Shown here one piece after another: positions 8,539-15,817 of a stretch of DNA of 43,325 nt. The translations under genes were made by a program, and so were the position numbers. Each line of letters begins with the position of its first letter. Position 1 is the first letter of the stretch. This DNA comes from Verrucomicrobiia bacterium (GTDB taxonomy: Bacteria; Verrucomicrobiota; Verrucomicrobiia; Limisphaerales; DASXHY01). The notes beneath the pieces are model-generated. The model was not told the DNA's origin. It ran no database searches and saw only the letters and a program-made list of their open reading frames with translations. The stretch spans positions 1-43,325 of the forward strand of contig DASPIL010000042.1 of assembly GCA_035629175.1 (NCBI GenBank), written 5' to 3'.

Positions 8539-9512
8539 AAATCCACCGTCTTTAATGCCTTGTGCGCGGCGCCCAATGCCACGGCCAGGCCCTTCAGTTT
8601 TGCCGGCTTGACCTTCAAGGCGGCGCCGACCTCGGGCACCAGGTACTCTCGCAATCCTTTTTCCAGCTCAGGCACAATCACCTTGGGCATCTCATCAATC
8701 AAGCCCCCGCCTAACACCACCATCTCTGGATTCAAAAAATTGACCACGTTGGAGAGCGCGATGCCAACCACGCGCATCCGCGCCCCAAGCATTTCCTCGA
8801 TGCGACTGTCGCCATGCTCAATCGCGCGCCGCAGCACCCCCCATCCCACCTTTGACATGTCGCTGCCGACCTTCTTGCGAAGAAAAGGCGCCCACTCTTT
8901 GGAAGCCATCGCCAGGGCTTCACTCGCGATGGCTGCCTTGCTGGCGATGCGATCGATGATCCCATGGCTCAGCGCCGCTTCGCGCCCTCCCACGGGTTGC
9001 GCCAGCAGGCAGCCGATCTGGCCGCCCAGGCCGCTTGCCCCCAGATGCAGGCGATCCCCGATAATGGCGGCACCCCCGACCCCTGTTCCAAAGAAAACTC
9101 CGATCACATGAGCGCATCCGACTGCCGCGCCGAGGCGATGTTCACCATACACGCCCAACTGCACATCGTTGCCGATGATGATCTTCGCCCCGGGAATCGC
9201 TTCCTTCAGGTGTTTGCCGACGGGGTAATTCTCAAGGCAAACGAGATTCGGCGACTGCTTCACCTTCAGCTTTTCCTCATCGACAAGTCCCGCGAAACCG
9301 ACGCCGATGGCAGCGATTTCGCGCTTGTGCTTTCCGGCCGCGCGCTCCAGCCGTTTCACTGATTTCAGCAACGTTTCAGTGAATTGATCACGGCCTTCAT
9401 CCGGGGACGTCTTGAATTTGATCTCTTCAAGAACGCCGCATTTTTCATCGACGAGAATGCATAGCGTCTTGGTGCCTCCGACGTCGATTCCGACCGCAGC
9501 GGGTTTCTTCAT
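8535..9512 (-). CDS. ROK-family sugar kinase (glucokinase-like)
   Basis: A 325-residue ASKHA-fold kinase. The phosphate-1 motif GIDVGGTKTLCILVD is at the N-terminus, then AIGVGFAGLVDEE, the catalytic-Asp motif IGNDVQLGVYGE, FFGTGVGGAAIIGD and the adenosine motif VVLGGGLIDE. The frame extends upstream to 9578 but ATG 9512 (MKKPAAVGID) fits the family. The usual ROK zinc site (a His followed by CxCGxxGCxE) is absent; the segment reads LGGQIGCLLAQPVGG. It may therefore be a divergent ROK enzyme or one with changed substrate preference. It sits in a minus-strand group with the DUF5069 gene upstream and the HAD phosphatase overlapping by 4 bases, which suggests linked phosphorylation and dephosphorylation of a sugar; this is inference. 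Confidence 0.85.
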   Translation of the reverse strand: MKKPAAVGIDVGGTKTLCILVDEKCGVLEEIKFKTSPDEGRDQFTETLLKSVKRLERAAGKHKREIAAIGVGFAGLVDEEKLKVKQSPNLVCLENYPVGKHLKEAIPGAKIIIGNDVQLGVYGEHRLGAAVGCAHVIGVFFGTGVGGAAIIGDRLHLGASGLGGQIGCLLAQPVGGREAALSHGIIDRIASKAAIASEALAMASKEWAPFLRKKVGSDMSKVGWGVLRRAIEHGDSRIEEMLGARMRVVGIALSNVVNFLNPEMVVLGGGLIDEMPKVIVPELEKGLREYLVPEVGAALKVKPAKLKGLAVALGAAHKALKTVDL

Positions 9513-9574
9513 TAAGGTGTGCGCGCAACCTAACGCAGGGTTGCACACCGGAAATGGGGCGAGTTGCCCAAACC

Positions 9575-10006
9575 TCAACCGCGCTTTTCGTCGGCGTCAA
9601 TGTAATCGACGAAACAGCGGATATCCTCGCGATGCGACAACCCGCTCTGTTCCTTGCGCTGCTTCAAGCGGTCCTGTCCCGTGACGTCGTCAGCCGTGGG
9701 ATAATCCATCATGCGGCGGCGATGCTCGTCCTTCACTGAGTCGGGTTTCTTCACGTTTTTCAAAACCCAGTCGCAGACCTCTCCGTCAGTGATGCTGCGC
9801 CGCACAACTTCCTTGAACTGTTCGGCATCGACGCCTGCAAGCTCGAGCCACAAGCCGTCGAATCCCTTGCAAAGGTTCGGCTGGTAATCTGGGTGCAGCC
9901 TCCCGGCGAAGTGCAGGCGCAATTTGTCGATGAAGCGCGGCAGATGCATCCAGCCACACATCGTTTCACGCGGGCTGCGGGGATAAATGATTTCGTTCAT
10001 AGTCAT
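9575..10006 (-). CDS. DUF5069 domain protein
   Basis: A soluble protein of 143 residues (141 if ATG 10000 is used). It matches my memory of the DUF5069 family in YPRSPRETMCGWMHLPRFIDK near the N-terminus and CKGFDGLWLELAGVDAEQF followed by DGEVCDWVLKN in the middle. No catalytic signature is evident, and the family is of unknown function and common in Verrucomicrobiota and Planctomycetota. The two candidate starts are six bases apart (MTMNEI or MNEI). It lies 62 bases upstream of the ROK kinase start on the same strand and may head that operon. A second, divergent DUF5069 gene lies at 21830. Confidence 0.75.
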   Translation of the reverse strand: MTMNEIIYPRSPRETMCGWMHLPRFIDKLRLHFAGRLHPDYQPNLCKGFDGLWLELAGVDAEQFKEVVRRSITDGEVCDWVLKNVKKPDSVKDEHRRRMMDYPTADDVTGQDRLKQRKEQSGLSHREDIRCFVDYIDADEKRG

Positions 10007-10214
10007 TCTACAGATTCCAACACGCCTGCGAACGCGGCGATGCCCATCATATGAAGGCGCGTTGAACCCGTGTCAATGTCACCCAATTTGGAATCTCAGC
10101 ATCTTGAGGCGCAATCCTAGGACGACGGCTCGGAATTGTAGATTGCCGAACCGAACACGAGACAAATTATCGACACGAGACAAATTCGTGGTGCGCCCAC
10201 GGAGAGTTCGTCTC

Positions 10215-10244
10215 TTGACGCCACCTCGCCGAGTTCTCCATAAT
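10215..10244 (+). promoter_or_regulatory. Candidate sigma-70 promoter for the PD40 protein
   Basis: A -35 box TTGACG (10215-10220) and a -10 box CATAAT (10239-10244) are separated by 18 bases, leaving a leader of about 45 bases before the start codon. Just upstream, the 14-base word ACACGAGACAAATT occurs twice (10155-10168 and 10173-10186), 18 bases apart, which could be an operator or a chance duplication. Identified by eye only. Confidence 0.45.
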
Positions 10245-10276
10245 CCGATTGCTTGAATATTGCCTCGATCGGTTTT

Positions 10277-10285
10277 AGAGGAGGT
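10277..10285 (+). promoter_or_regulatory. Strong Shine-Dalgarno site that fixes the start at 10295
   Basis: The nine bases AGAGGAGGT are an almost ideal anti-16S match, nine bases before ATG 10295. This shows that the in-frame TTG at 10253, which would add 14 residues, is not the start. Most other genes in the window lack so good a site. Confidence 0.75.
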
Positions 10286-10294
10286 CGGATCGTC

Positions 10295-13200
10295 ATGGGT
10301 CGGAACCTCCTGGTATGCGTTGTTGCGGTTCTTTCCGGATTCCCCCTTAAAGCCGCGCCTCTCCTTATCTCGGAACGGAACGCTTCGTTCCCAGGGGGCG
10401 AAACGGGCGATTCTGATTCCGCAGCGCCAATTATTAGTCACGACGGGCGATATGTCCTTTTTGCCAGCGCGGCATCTGATCTTCTTGCCACTCGTCTGAC
10501 GGACCTCAAACCCGACGTCAATGTGTTCCTGAAAGATCGGGTTGAGAATTCGATCAGCCTCATCAGCGTGAGCGCTTCGGGTGGCGGCGGGAATGGCTGC
10601 TCGTATCCCTGTGGTATTTCCGAGGATGGCCGATACGTCGTATTCGGAAGCGAGGCCGATAACCTTGTGCCGGGTGACACCAACCGGGCCGGCGATGTTT
10701 TCATGCGCGATCGACTTGCAAATGCAACGCACTTAATCAGCTGCAACGGCGCGGTTCAGGGAAACTTTGAATCCCGCGATCCTGTGATGTCGCGCGACGC
10801 GCATTATGTTGCGTTTTGCAGCGATGCGGACAATCTCGCGCCGGGTGACACCAACCGGGAGCCGGATATTTTTCTGGCCGATACGCAGTCGGGAACCCTT
10901 TCATTGGTCAGTACAGGACAGATCTACCAGCCGTTTTTAATGTTTCCCCGCGGAAGCGCCACGCCGGCGATCTCGCCTGATGGCCGCTACGTGGCATTTT
11001 TCAGCGGGTCTACGAACCTGGTCCCTGCCGCGCGTCACGCAGGGGAACTCTACATTCGAGACCGAATTGCAAATCAAACGTTATGGGCCAGCACGAATGC
11101 TCGCGCGCTGTATCAAGAATGTTTTGGGGGATCCAATGGCCTTTCGGGCAATCCGTCATTCAGTGGCGATGGAACGCATGTTGTCTTCCAAACCTATCCA
11201 CACCGATCGCAACCGGGACCCGGCCTCGTTCTGCGCTTCGACATTATCACAGGATCGACAACCATTATTGCGACAAACGCGCTGGTGGATTCCTTTCACA
11301 TGTCTGGTATCGACATGAATCCAGTGAGCAGCAACGCTCAGTTTGTTGCGTATTTGCAGCAGGATGCTGTTGGAGCGAGTTCGCTGTGGATTTGGGATGA
11401 GCAAACGGGGAGCGCAAGATTGGCGACGCCGGAATTTGGCGGGGAAGATTCAGCCTCGGGAGATGTGCGCCAGCCCATCCTGAGCGCGTCGGGAAGCCAC
11501 GTCGCATTTATCAGCACTTCGACGAATCTTACGGCTGAGGCTTTGCAGCCCGGAACGCGCCTGTATGTGAGAAACCTTGTGAACAACACGACCCGCAGGG
11601 TTGATCAAGGCGATTCCATAACGCAACAGCCTGCGCTGGTCGAAACGTGGTCGATGGATTCAGAAGGCCGTGTGCTTGTTTTCGATTCCACGAAGGATGA
11701 TTTGGCAGCACAGGATTTCAACGATAGCACCGATATTTTCATCGCCGACCTGCAAAGCGAAACGATTGGGTTGATCTCATCAAGGTCAACCCCGGCGCCT
11801 AGCATGGGTGGGAATGGCCACAGTTGGATCTCGACGGGCGCGGCGAACCACGATGGATCCCGGATTGTTTTCTGCAGCAACGCTGACGACCTCGTCCCTG
11901 GGGATACGAACGGTGTGCAGGACGTGTTTGTTCGTGACATGGATTCCGGCACTACGAGTCTGATCAGCGTATCGATCACAGGCGGCGCCGCGTTGGGAGC
12001 ATCTTCGGAACCGGCGATCAGCGGCGATGGCCGTTATGTGGTATTCAGCAGCGCTGCCGACAATCTTGTTCCAGCGGATTTCAACCGGGCGCAGGACATT
12101 TTTCTGCGAGACCTTGTGTTGAACACGACATCGCTGGTGAGCGTTGGAAGCAATGGAGTCAGTTTCGGTTCTCATTATTCTTTCGACCCAAGAATCAGCA
12201 GCGACGGCCGTTTTGTTCTTTTTGCCAGCTACGCCACGAATTTGGCACGCGGCTCGGACCCGGCGGTATATCGATCGGAACGCCTTTATGTGCGCGACCT
12301 GTCCACGGGAGTCACCCGTGCCCTGCTGGAGCACCCATGGAATACCGGGTTCGGGACGATGACCCCGGATGGACGCCATATTGCATTTTTTGCGTATCCT
12401 TCCGGGTTTGGGGCTGCGCGCGTTCATATCTGGGACACGCAAGCGGGGGCGCGCGTCTACACGAATATTTCGAACGTTCGTGAACTATCGATCAGTCCTG
12501 ACGGCAGCAAGCTTGCCATGCTGGTGGGATTCCGGCTCAACGTTGAGCACTTGAATTCCCACACCCTTACGGTTGTGGCGACGAATGCGGGGCGGGTCGG
12601 AAGCTTTAGCGAAGAGGGCGACGTGCTGGCTTATCTGTCCTCTCCCCCATTTCGCGGCGACGTTTATCAGTTCGATGAAGCATCGGGATTGAGCCGGCTG
12701 GTCTCGCGCCGTCATGGCGCGCCCGAAGTGGGAACTGCCGGAGCTCGAAGTGTGATCGTAAGCCCCCATGGGCGATTCATCGTGTACCGGACCATTTCGG
12801 CGCTCGACGTTCCGAACGATGCGAATGGAAGAGCGGATCTTGTCCTGTTTGATCGGCACACGGATACAACCTTCCTGGTGAGCGCGAGTGTTGTGGAGGA
12901 TCGCGCCGCAGGCGGCAGCTCACAAATGCCTGTGTTTAGCGGCGATGGCCAATACCTGTTTTTCCAAAGTACCGCGAGGGATTTGTCGACTTCCCATCCA
13001 GGTTCATTCCTGAATGTCTACAGGCTTCGCCTTCCGTCGGCTCAGGAGATTGTCGATCTGGACGGGGACAAGATGGATGACCAATGGGAAACGATGTTTT
13101 TCGACACAGCGGATCGAGATGGAACGGATGACTTCGATCTGGATGGCTCTGCGGACTTCGATGAATTCAAGGCAGGAACGAATCCGACCAACGCTCTTTC

Positions 13201-13420
13201 GGTATTGAGGCTAACCATCGCCATCACGAACGCAGCGATCTCCGTCCGATGGCCCGCCACCTCGAGCCGCACGTATCTGGTGCAGCAGCGGGACGAAGCA
13301 AGCTCGCACGCGTGGGAGGCAACCGCGTCAGGGAAGAGCATCGTCGGCCAGTCGGGCTTCATGACGGAGGCGGTTTCGACAAACGGCCAGCGGATGTATC
13401 GAGTCCTTCTGCAGGACTAG
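10295..13420 (+). CDS. Secreted PD40/TolB-like beta-propeller protein
   Basis: A 1,041-residue exported protein. A signal peptide is evident (MGRNLLVCVVAVLSGFPLKAA). The body is made of many PD40/WD40-like blades whose strands repeat the pattern SxDGRYVxFxSxADNL followed by DTNxxxDxFxRDxxxxTTxLxS; at least ten copies can be seen over residues about 45-900, more than one propeller can hold. Residues about 935-970 are Asp-rich and resemble calcium-binding type-3 repeats (DLDGDKMDDQWE, DLDGSADFDEFKAGTNP). The end is a small beta domain, the usual tail of secreted verrucomicrobial proteins and perhaps a sorting or surface-retention module. It stands alone, with its own promoter and ribosome-binding site. 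Ligand and function are unknown; periplasmic or surface binding of protein or polysaccharide is plausible. Confidence 0.85.
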   Translation: MGRNLLVCVVAVLSGFPLKAAPLLISERNASFPGGETGDSDSAAPIISHDGRYVLFASAASDLLATRLTDLKPDVNVFLKDRVENSISLISVSASGGGGNGCSYPCGISEDGRYVVFGSEADNLVPGDTNRAGDVFMRDRLANATHLISCNGAVQGNFESRDPVMSRDAHYVAFCSDADNLAPGDTNREPDIFLADTQSGTLSLVSTGQIYQPFLMFPRGSATPAISPDGRYVAFFSGSTNLVPAARHAGELYIRDRIANQTLWASTNARALYQECFGGSNGLSGNPSFSGDGTHVVFQTYPHRSQPGPGLVLRFDIITGSTTIIATNALVDSFHMSGIDMNPVSSNAQFVAYLQQDAVGASSLWIWDEQTGSARLATPEFGGEDSASGDVRQPILSASGSHVAFISTSTNLTAEALQPGTRLYVRNLVNNTTRRVDQGDSITQQPALVETWSMDSEGRVLVFDSTKDDLAAQDFNDSTDIFIADLQSETIGLISSRSTPAPSMGGNGHSWISTGAANHDGSRIVFCSNADDLVPGDTNGVQDVFVRDMDSGTTSLISVSITGGAALGASSEPAISGDGRYVVFSSAADNLVPADFNRAQDIFLRDLVLNTTSLVSVGSNGVSFGSHYSFDPRISSDGRFVLFASYATNLARGSDPAVYRSERLYVRDLSTGVTRALLEHPWNTGFGTMTPDGRHIAFFAYPSGFGAARVHIWDTQAGARVYTNISNVRELSISPDGSKLAMLVGFRLNVEHLNSHTLTVVATNAGRVGSFSEEGDVLAYLSSPPFRGDVYQFDEASGLSRLVSRRHGAPEVGTAGARSVIVSPHGRFIVYRTISALDVPNDANGRADLVLFDRHTDTTFLVSASVVEDRAAGGSSQMPVFSGDGQYLFFQSTARDLSTSHPGSFLNVYRLRLPSAQEIVDLDGDKMDDQWETMFFDTADRDGTDDFDLDGSADFDEFKAGTNPTNALSVLRLTIAITNAAISVRWPATSSRTYLVQQRDEASSHAWEATASGKSIVGQSGFMTEAVSTNGQRMYRVLLQD

Positions 13421-13700
13421 CGAGAGCTGGATCGGCACATCCCCTTCTTTGGCATTTATTGCAACAGCTTGTGGGCGCGAAACACGGATGAAAAATCGAT
13501 CCATGGATGCAGTCGAGGCTCAATCTGTTGCAACCAACGCGCCTGCAACAGCTTGATGTGGCGACATCAGAAAAATTACATAGAATTCGTGCCAATCAGT
13601 GTAATCCGTGTCCTGCAGCCCGCAACCCGCGCCTGATTAACGGAGATTCGCGCCCCATTTCCAATCACAGCCTTCGGCTGACCAAAAAACAAAAATGCGT
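13421..13700. other. Intergenic stretch without a gene
   Basis: No reading frame here looks coding. It holds degenerate pieces of a dispersed repeat often seen between genes in environmental genomes, with words such as AACACGGATGAA and GTGTAATCCGTGT. The word GCAACAG occurs twice (near 13458 and 13545). No clear terminator for the preceding gene was found. Confidence 0.4.
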
Positions 13701-13730
13701 TTGACACTGCGGCAGGTTCCAATCAATTTA
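13701..13730 (+). promoter_or_regulatory. Candidate promoter for the SAM-riboswitch operon
   Basis: A perfect -35 hexamer TTGACA lies at 13701-13706. At 17-18 bases downstream the -10 region is weak (CAATTT or AATTTA, 13724-13730). It is about 25 bases before the riboswitch P1 helix, which is the right place for the start of the leader transcript. The -35 box is convincing, the -10 box is not. Confidence 0.45.
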
Positions 13731-13754
13731 TCCGCATTCGTTGATAGCAACGAA

Positions 13755-13867
13755 CTCATAAAGAGTGGTCGAGGGACTGGCCCGAAGACGCCACGGCAAC
13801 CGGTTGCAGCGCGATTTGCAATGTCCAGGTGCCAATTCCAGCTCCGAAAAAACCGGAGGAAAATGAG
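13755..13867 (+). promoter_or_regulatory. SAM-I (S-box) riboswitch
   Basis: The class signature blocks occur in order: the AAGAG kink-turn side of P2, GAGGGACTGGCCCGAAGA, GGCAACCGGTTGC and CAGGTGCCAATTCCAGCTCC. P1 closes by pairing CTCAT (13755-13759) with ATGAG (13863-13867). SAM binding stabilises P1. The 3' strand of P1 is also part of an alternative helix: TGAGAAG (13864-13870) can pair with CTTCTCA (13892-13898), the 5' arm of the downstream terminator. High SAM should therefore favour termination and low SAM read-through, so the downstream genes are expected to be induced by methionine/SAM shortage. Confidence 0.95.
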
Positions 13868-13886
13868 AAGAGCGCGCGCACTTTGA

Positions 13887-13918
13887 AACCTCTTCTCACG
13901 CGAGAAGGGGTTTTTTTA
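13887..13918 (+). terminator. Riboswitch-controlled intrinsic terminator
   Basis: An 11-base-pair stem (AACCTCTTCTC with GAGAAGGGGTT, one T-G pair) encloses the loop ACGC and is followed by seven T. Its 5' arm overlaps the antiterminator partner of the SAM-I riboswitch, so it is the expression platform of that switch, 40 bases before the first gene. Confidence 0.9.
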
Positions 13919-13958
13919 TTACCCTCCTCGAGTTTGGCAGGCGCCAGAGAACGATTTT

Positions 13959-15215
13959 ATGGACAAGACTGACAGCTTCATGAGAGCGCTGAAATGCCGC
14001 GAGTGCGGCCGCGAATACCCGCTCACCGCAACGCACGTTTGCGAATTCGACTTCGGACCGCTCGAGGTCGTGTATGACTACGATCACATCAAAAAGTCAC
14101 TGACGCGCGAAAGCATCGCGTCCCGTCCCAAGAGCATGTGGCGCTACCGCGAATTGCTTCCCGTTGCATCCAGCCCCACGGTCGGACTGCAGGTGGGATT
14201 CACCCCCCTCGTGAAAGCCGATCGCCTCGCCAAACGCCTCGGCATCCGCGAACTCTGGATCAAGAACGACACCGTCAATTATCCCACGCTCTCCTTCAAG
14301 GACCGCGTTGTGAGCGTCGCACTCAGCCGCGCCCGCGAACTCGGGTTCACCACGGTCGCCTGTGCTTCCACGGGCAACCTCGCCAACTCCGTCGCTGCCA
14401 ATGCCGCATCCGCAGGCCTCAAGGCGTACGTGTTTATTCCACACGACCTGGAGCAGGGAAAGATCCTCAACTCGCTCATCTATGGCGCCAACGTGATCGG
14501 CATCAAAGGCCATTACGACGAAGTCAACCGGCTTTGTGCCGAGATCGCAGGCAAGTTCGGCTGGGCGTTTGTGAACGTGAACATGCGACCTTATTACGCT
14601 GAAGGTTCCAAAAGCATGGCCTACGAAATCGTCGAGCAACTCGGATGGCAGATTCCACAACACACCGTCGTCCCCATGGCTTCGGGCTCATTGCTCACGA
14701 AGATTCACAAGGGTTACCAGGAGCTCATCAAGCTCGGCCTTGCGAAGGAATCTGAAACCCATGTTCACGGCGCGCAGGCGACGGGTTGTTCCCCGATTTC
14801 CGCTGCGCAAAAGAACGGCCTCGATTTCTTCAAACCGGTCAAGCCGAACACGATCGCGAAGTCGCTGGCCATTGGCACGCCCGCCGACGGCTTTTACGCG
14901 TTGAAAGTCATGAAGGAAACCGACGCCGCGGCAGACGATGTCACGGACGATGAGATTCGCGACGCGATTCGCTTGCTGGCCGAGACCGAAGGCATTTTCG
15001 CGGAAACCGCGGGAGGTGTTACAGTGGGTGTCGCGAAGAAGCTGATTGCCGCGGGAAAAATTCCCGCGAACGATTCCGCCGTCCTCTGCATCACAGGAAA
15101 TGGCCTCAAGACGCTCGACGCGGTCGATGGTCATTGCGGCAAGCCGCGCGAGATCAAGCCGAGCCTTCGCGAGTTTGAAGCGCTTGTCGAAAATGAAGTG
15201 AAGTTAACCGCATAG
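13959..15215 (+). CDS. thrC: Threonine-synthase-family PLP enzyme; candidate sulfur-carrier-dependent homocysteine synthase
   Basis: A 418-residue fold-type II PLP enzyme of the threonine synthase family. The N-terminus has a short Cys motif (CRECGREY, then Cys28) and a linker, then the catalytic domain: GFTPLVKADRLAKRLG, Schiff-base Lys114 in TLSFKDR, ASTGNLANSVAANAA, VPMASGSLLTK and TGNGLKTLDAV. Family membership is clear and annotation as threonine synthase is the default. The context argues for another or additional role. A SAM-I riboswitch and terminator precede it, and genes for a ThiS-like sulfur carrier (4 bases downstream) and a NIL-domain protein follow. Threonine synthase uses O-phosphohomoserine, which is also a possible acceptor of sulfide for homocysteine. 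The start ATG 13959 follows the terminator by 40 bases with only a weak ribosome-binding site. Substrate choice cannot be read from sequence by eye. Confidence 0.85.
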   Translation: MDKTDSFMRALKCRECGREYPLTATHVCEFDFGPLEVVYDYDHIKKSLTRESIASRPKSMWRYRELLPVASSPTVGLQVGFTPLVKADRLAKRLGIRELWIKNDTVNYPTLSFKDRVVSVALSRARELGFTTVACASTGNLANSVAANAASAGLKAYVFIPHDLEQGKILNSLIYGANVIGIKGHYDEVNRLCAEIAGKFGWAFVNVNMRPYYAEGSKSMAYEIVEQLGWQIPQHTVVPMASGSLLTKIHKGYQELIKLGLAKESETHVHGAQATGCSPISAAQKNGLDFFKPVKPNTIAKSLAIGTPADGFYALKVMKETDAAADDVTDDEIRDAIRLLAETEGIFAETAGGVTVGVAKKLIAAGKIPANDSAVLCITGNGLKTLDAVDGHCGKPREIKPSLREFEALVENEVKLTA

Positions 15216-15219
15216 ATTT

Positions 15220-15495
15220 ATGGCAAAGAAAGTCCGCATCCCCACCCCGCTCCGCAAACTGACCAACAACGAGGAACTCGTTGAGGTCGAGGCGGCAACC
15301 ATTGGCGACGCAATCAATGAATTGCAAACCCGCTATCCTGGAATCCAGGAACGGCTGATCGATGAAAAAGGCGAGGTGCGCCGCTTCGTCAACGTGTACG
15401 TCAACGAGGAGGACATCCGCTTCCTCAAGAACCAGCACACGCCCCTGAAGGATGGCGACGAAATCAGCATCATCCCCGCGATTGCAGGCGGTTAG
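15220..15495 (+). CDS. ThiS/MoaD-family sulfur carrier protein
   Basis: A 91-residue beta-grasp protein. It has the MoaD/ThiS layout: N-terminal strand KKVRIPTPLRKL, a helix over IGDAINELQTRYPGIQERL, the strand FVNVYVNEEDIRFL, and the closing DGDEISIIPAIAGG with a C-terminal Gly-Gly. In this family the terminal glycine is adenylated by a ThiF/MoeB-type enzyme and converted to a thiocarboxylate that donates sulfur. No activating enzyme or JAMM protease is in the window, so one must be supplied elsewhere. It starts four bases after the PLP enzyme stop and shares its riboswitch leader. This resembles CysO with CysM in Mycobacterium and HcyS in Wolinella methionine synthesis, but with a threonine-synthase-type partner. 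Confidence 0.9.
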   Translation: MAKKVRIPTPLRKLTNNEELVEVEAATIGDAINELQTRYPGIQERLIDEKGEVRRFVNVYVNEEDIRFLKNQHTPLKDGDEISIIPAIAGG

Positions 15496-15508
15496 TCCAC
15501 TCAAGATC

Positions 15509-15802
15509 ATGGCCACCAAGACCAAAAAAGCGGGCGTGCAAAAGACGACCCTCAAGACGCCGACGCAGCGGCGGCTCTGGCTGATGTATCCGCCTCGGCT
15601 GATCAAGAAGCCTCTCATTTGGGAACTCGGCCAGAAATTCAAGGTGGTTACCAACCTGCGCCAGGTGAATGTCAGCGACGAGATTGGAATTGTCTGCCTG
15701 GAATTGGATGGCGCTCGTGACCAGGTGAAAGCTGCGATCACCTGGCTTGAGCAGCTCGGCGTCAAAGTCGAGCCTGTTGAGATTAACGTGATCGAAAGCT
15801 GA
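15509..15802 (+). CDS. NIL-domain protein
   Basis: A 97-residue protein whose residues about 18-97 form a NIL domain (RRLWLMYPPRLIKKPLIWEL, then a DEIGIVCLELDG strand and a last helix and strand). NIL is the ACT-like domain found at the C-terminus of the methionine importer ATPase MetN and in proteins linked to methionine and homocysteine synthesis, where it is thought to sense or bind sulfur amino acids. The frame is open from ATG 15452, but that start lies inside the sulfur-carrier gene; ATG 15509, 13 bases after its stop, is preferred. It is the third gene of the SAM-riboswitch operon and may regulate or assist the PLP enzyme. The end converges on the threonine ammonia-lyase gene with a 15-base gap. 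Confidence 0.85.
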   Translation: MATKTKKAGVQKTTLKTPTQRRLWLMYPPRLIKKPLIWELGQKFKVVTNLRQVNVSDEIGIVCLELDGARDQVKAAITWLEQLGVKVEPVEINVIES

Positions 15803-15817
15803 GGCTTTGCGCGGACT

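Noticed and set aside
13959-15215. Calling the PLP enzyme simply a housekeeping threonine synthase
   Set aside because: Not excluded, but a SAM-I riboswitch and adjacent sulfur-carrier and NIL genes do not fit threonine supply alone, so both options are kept.
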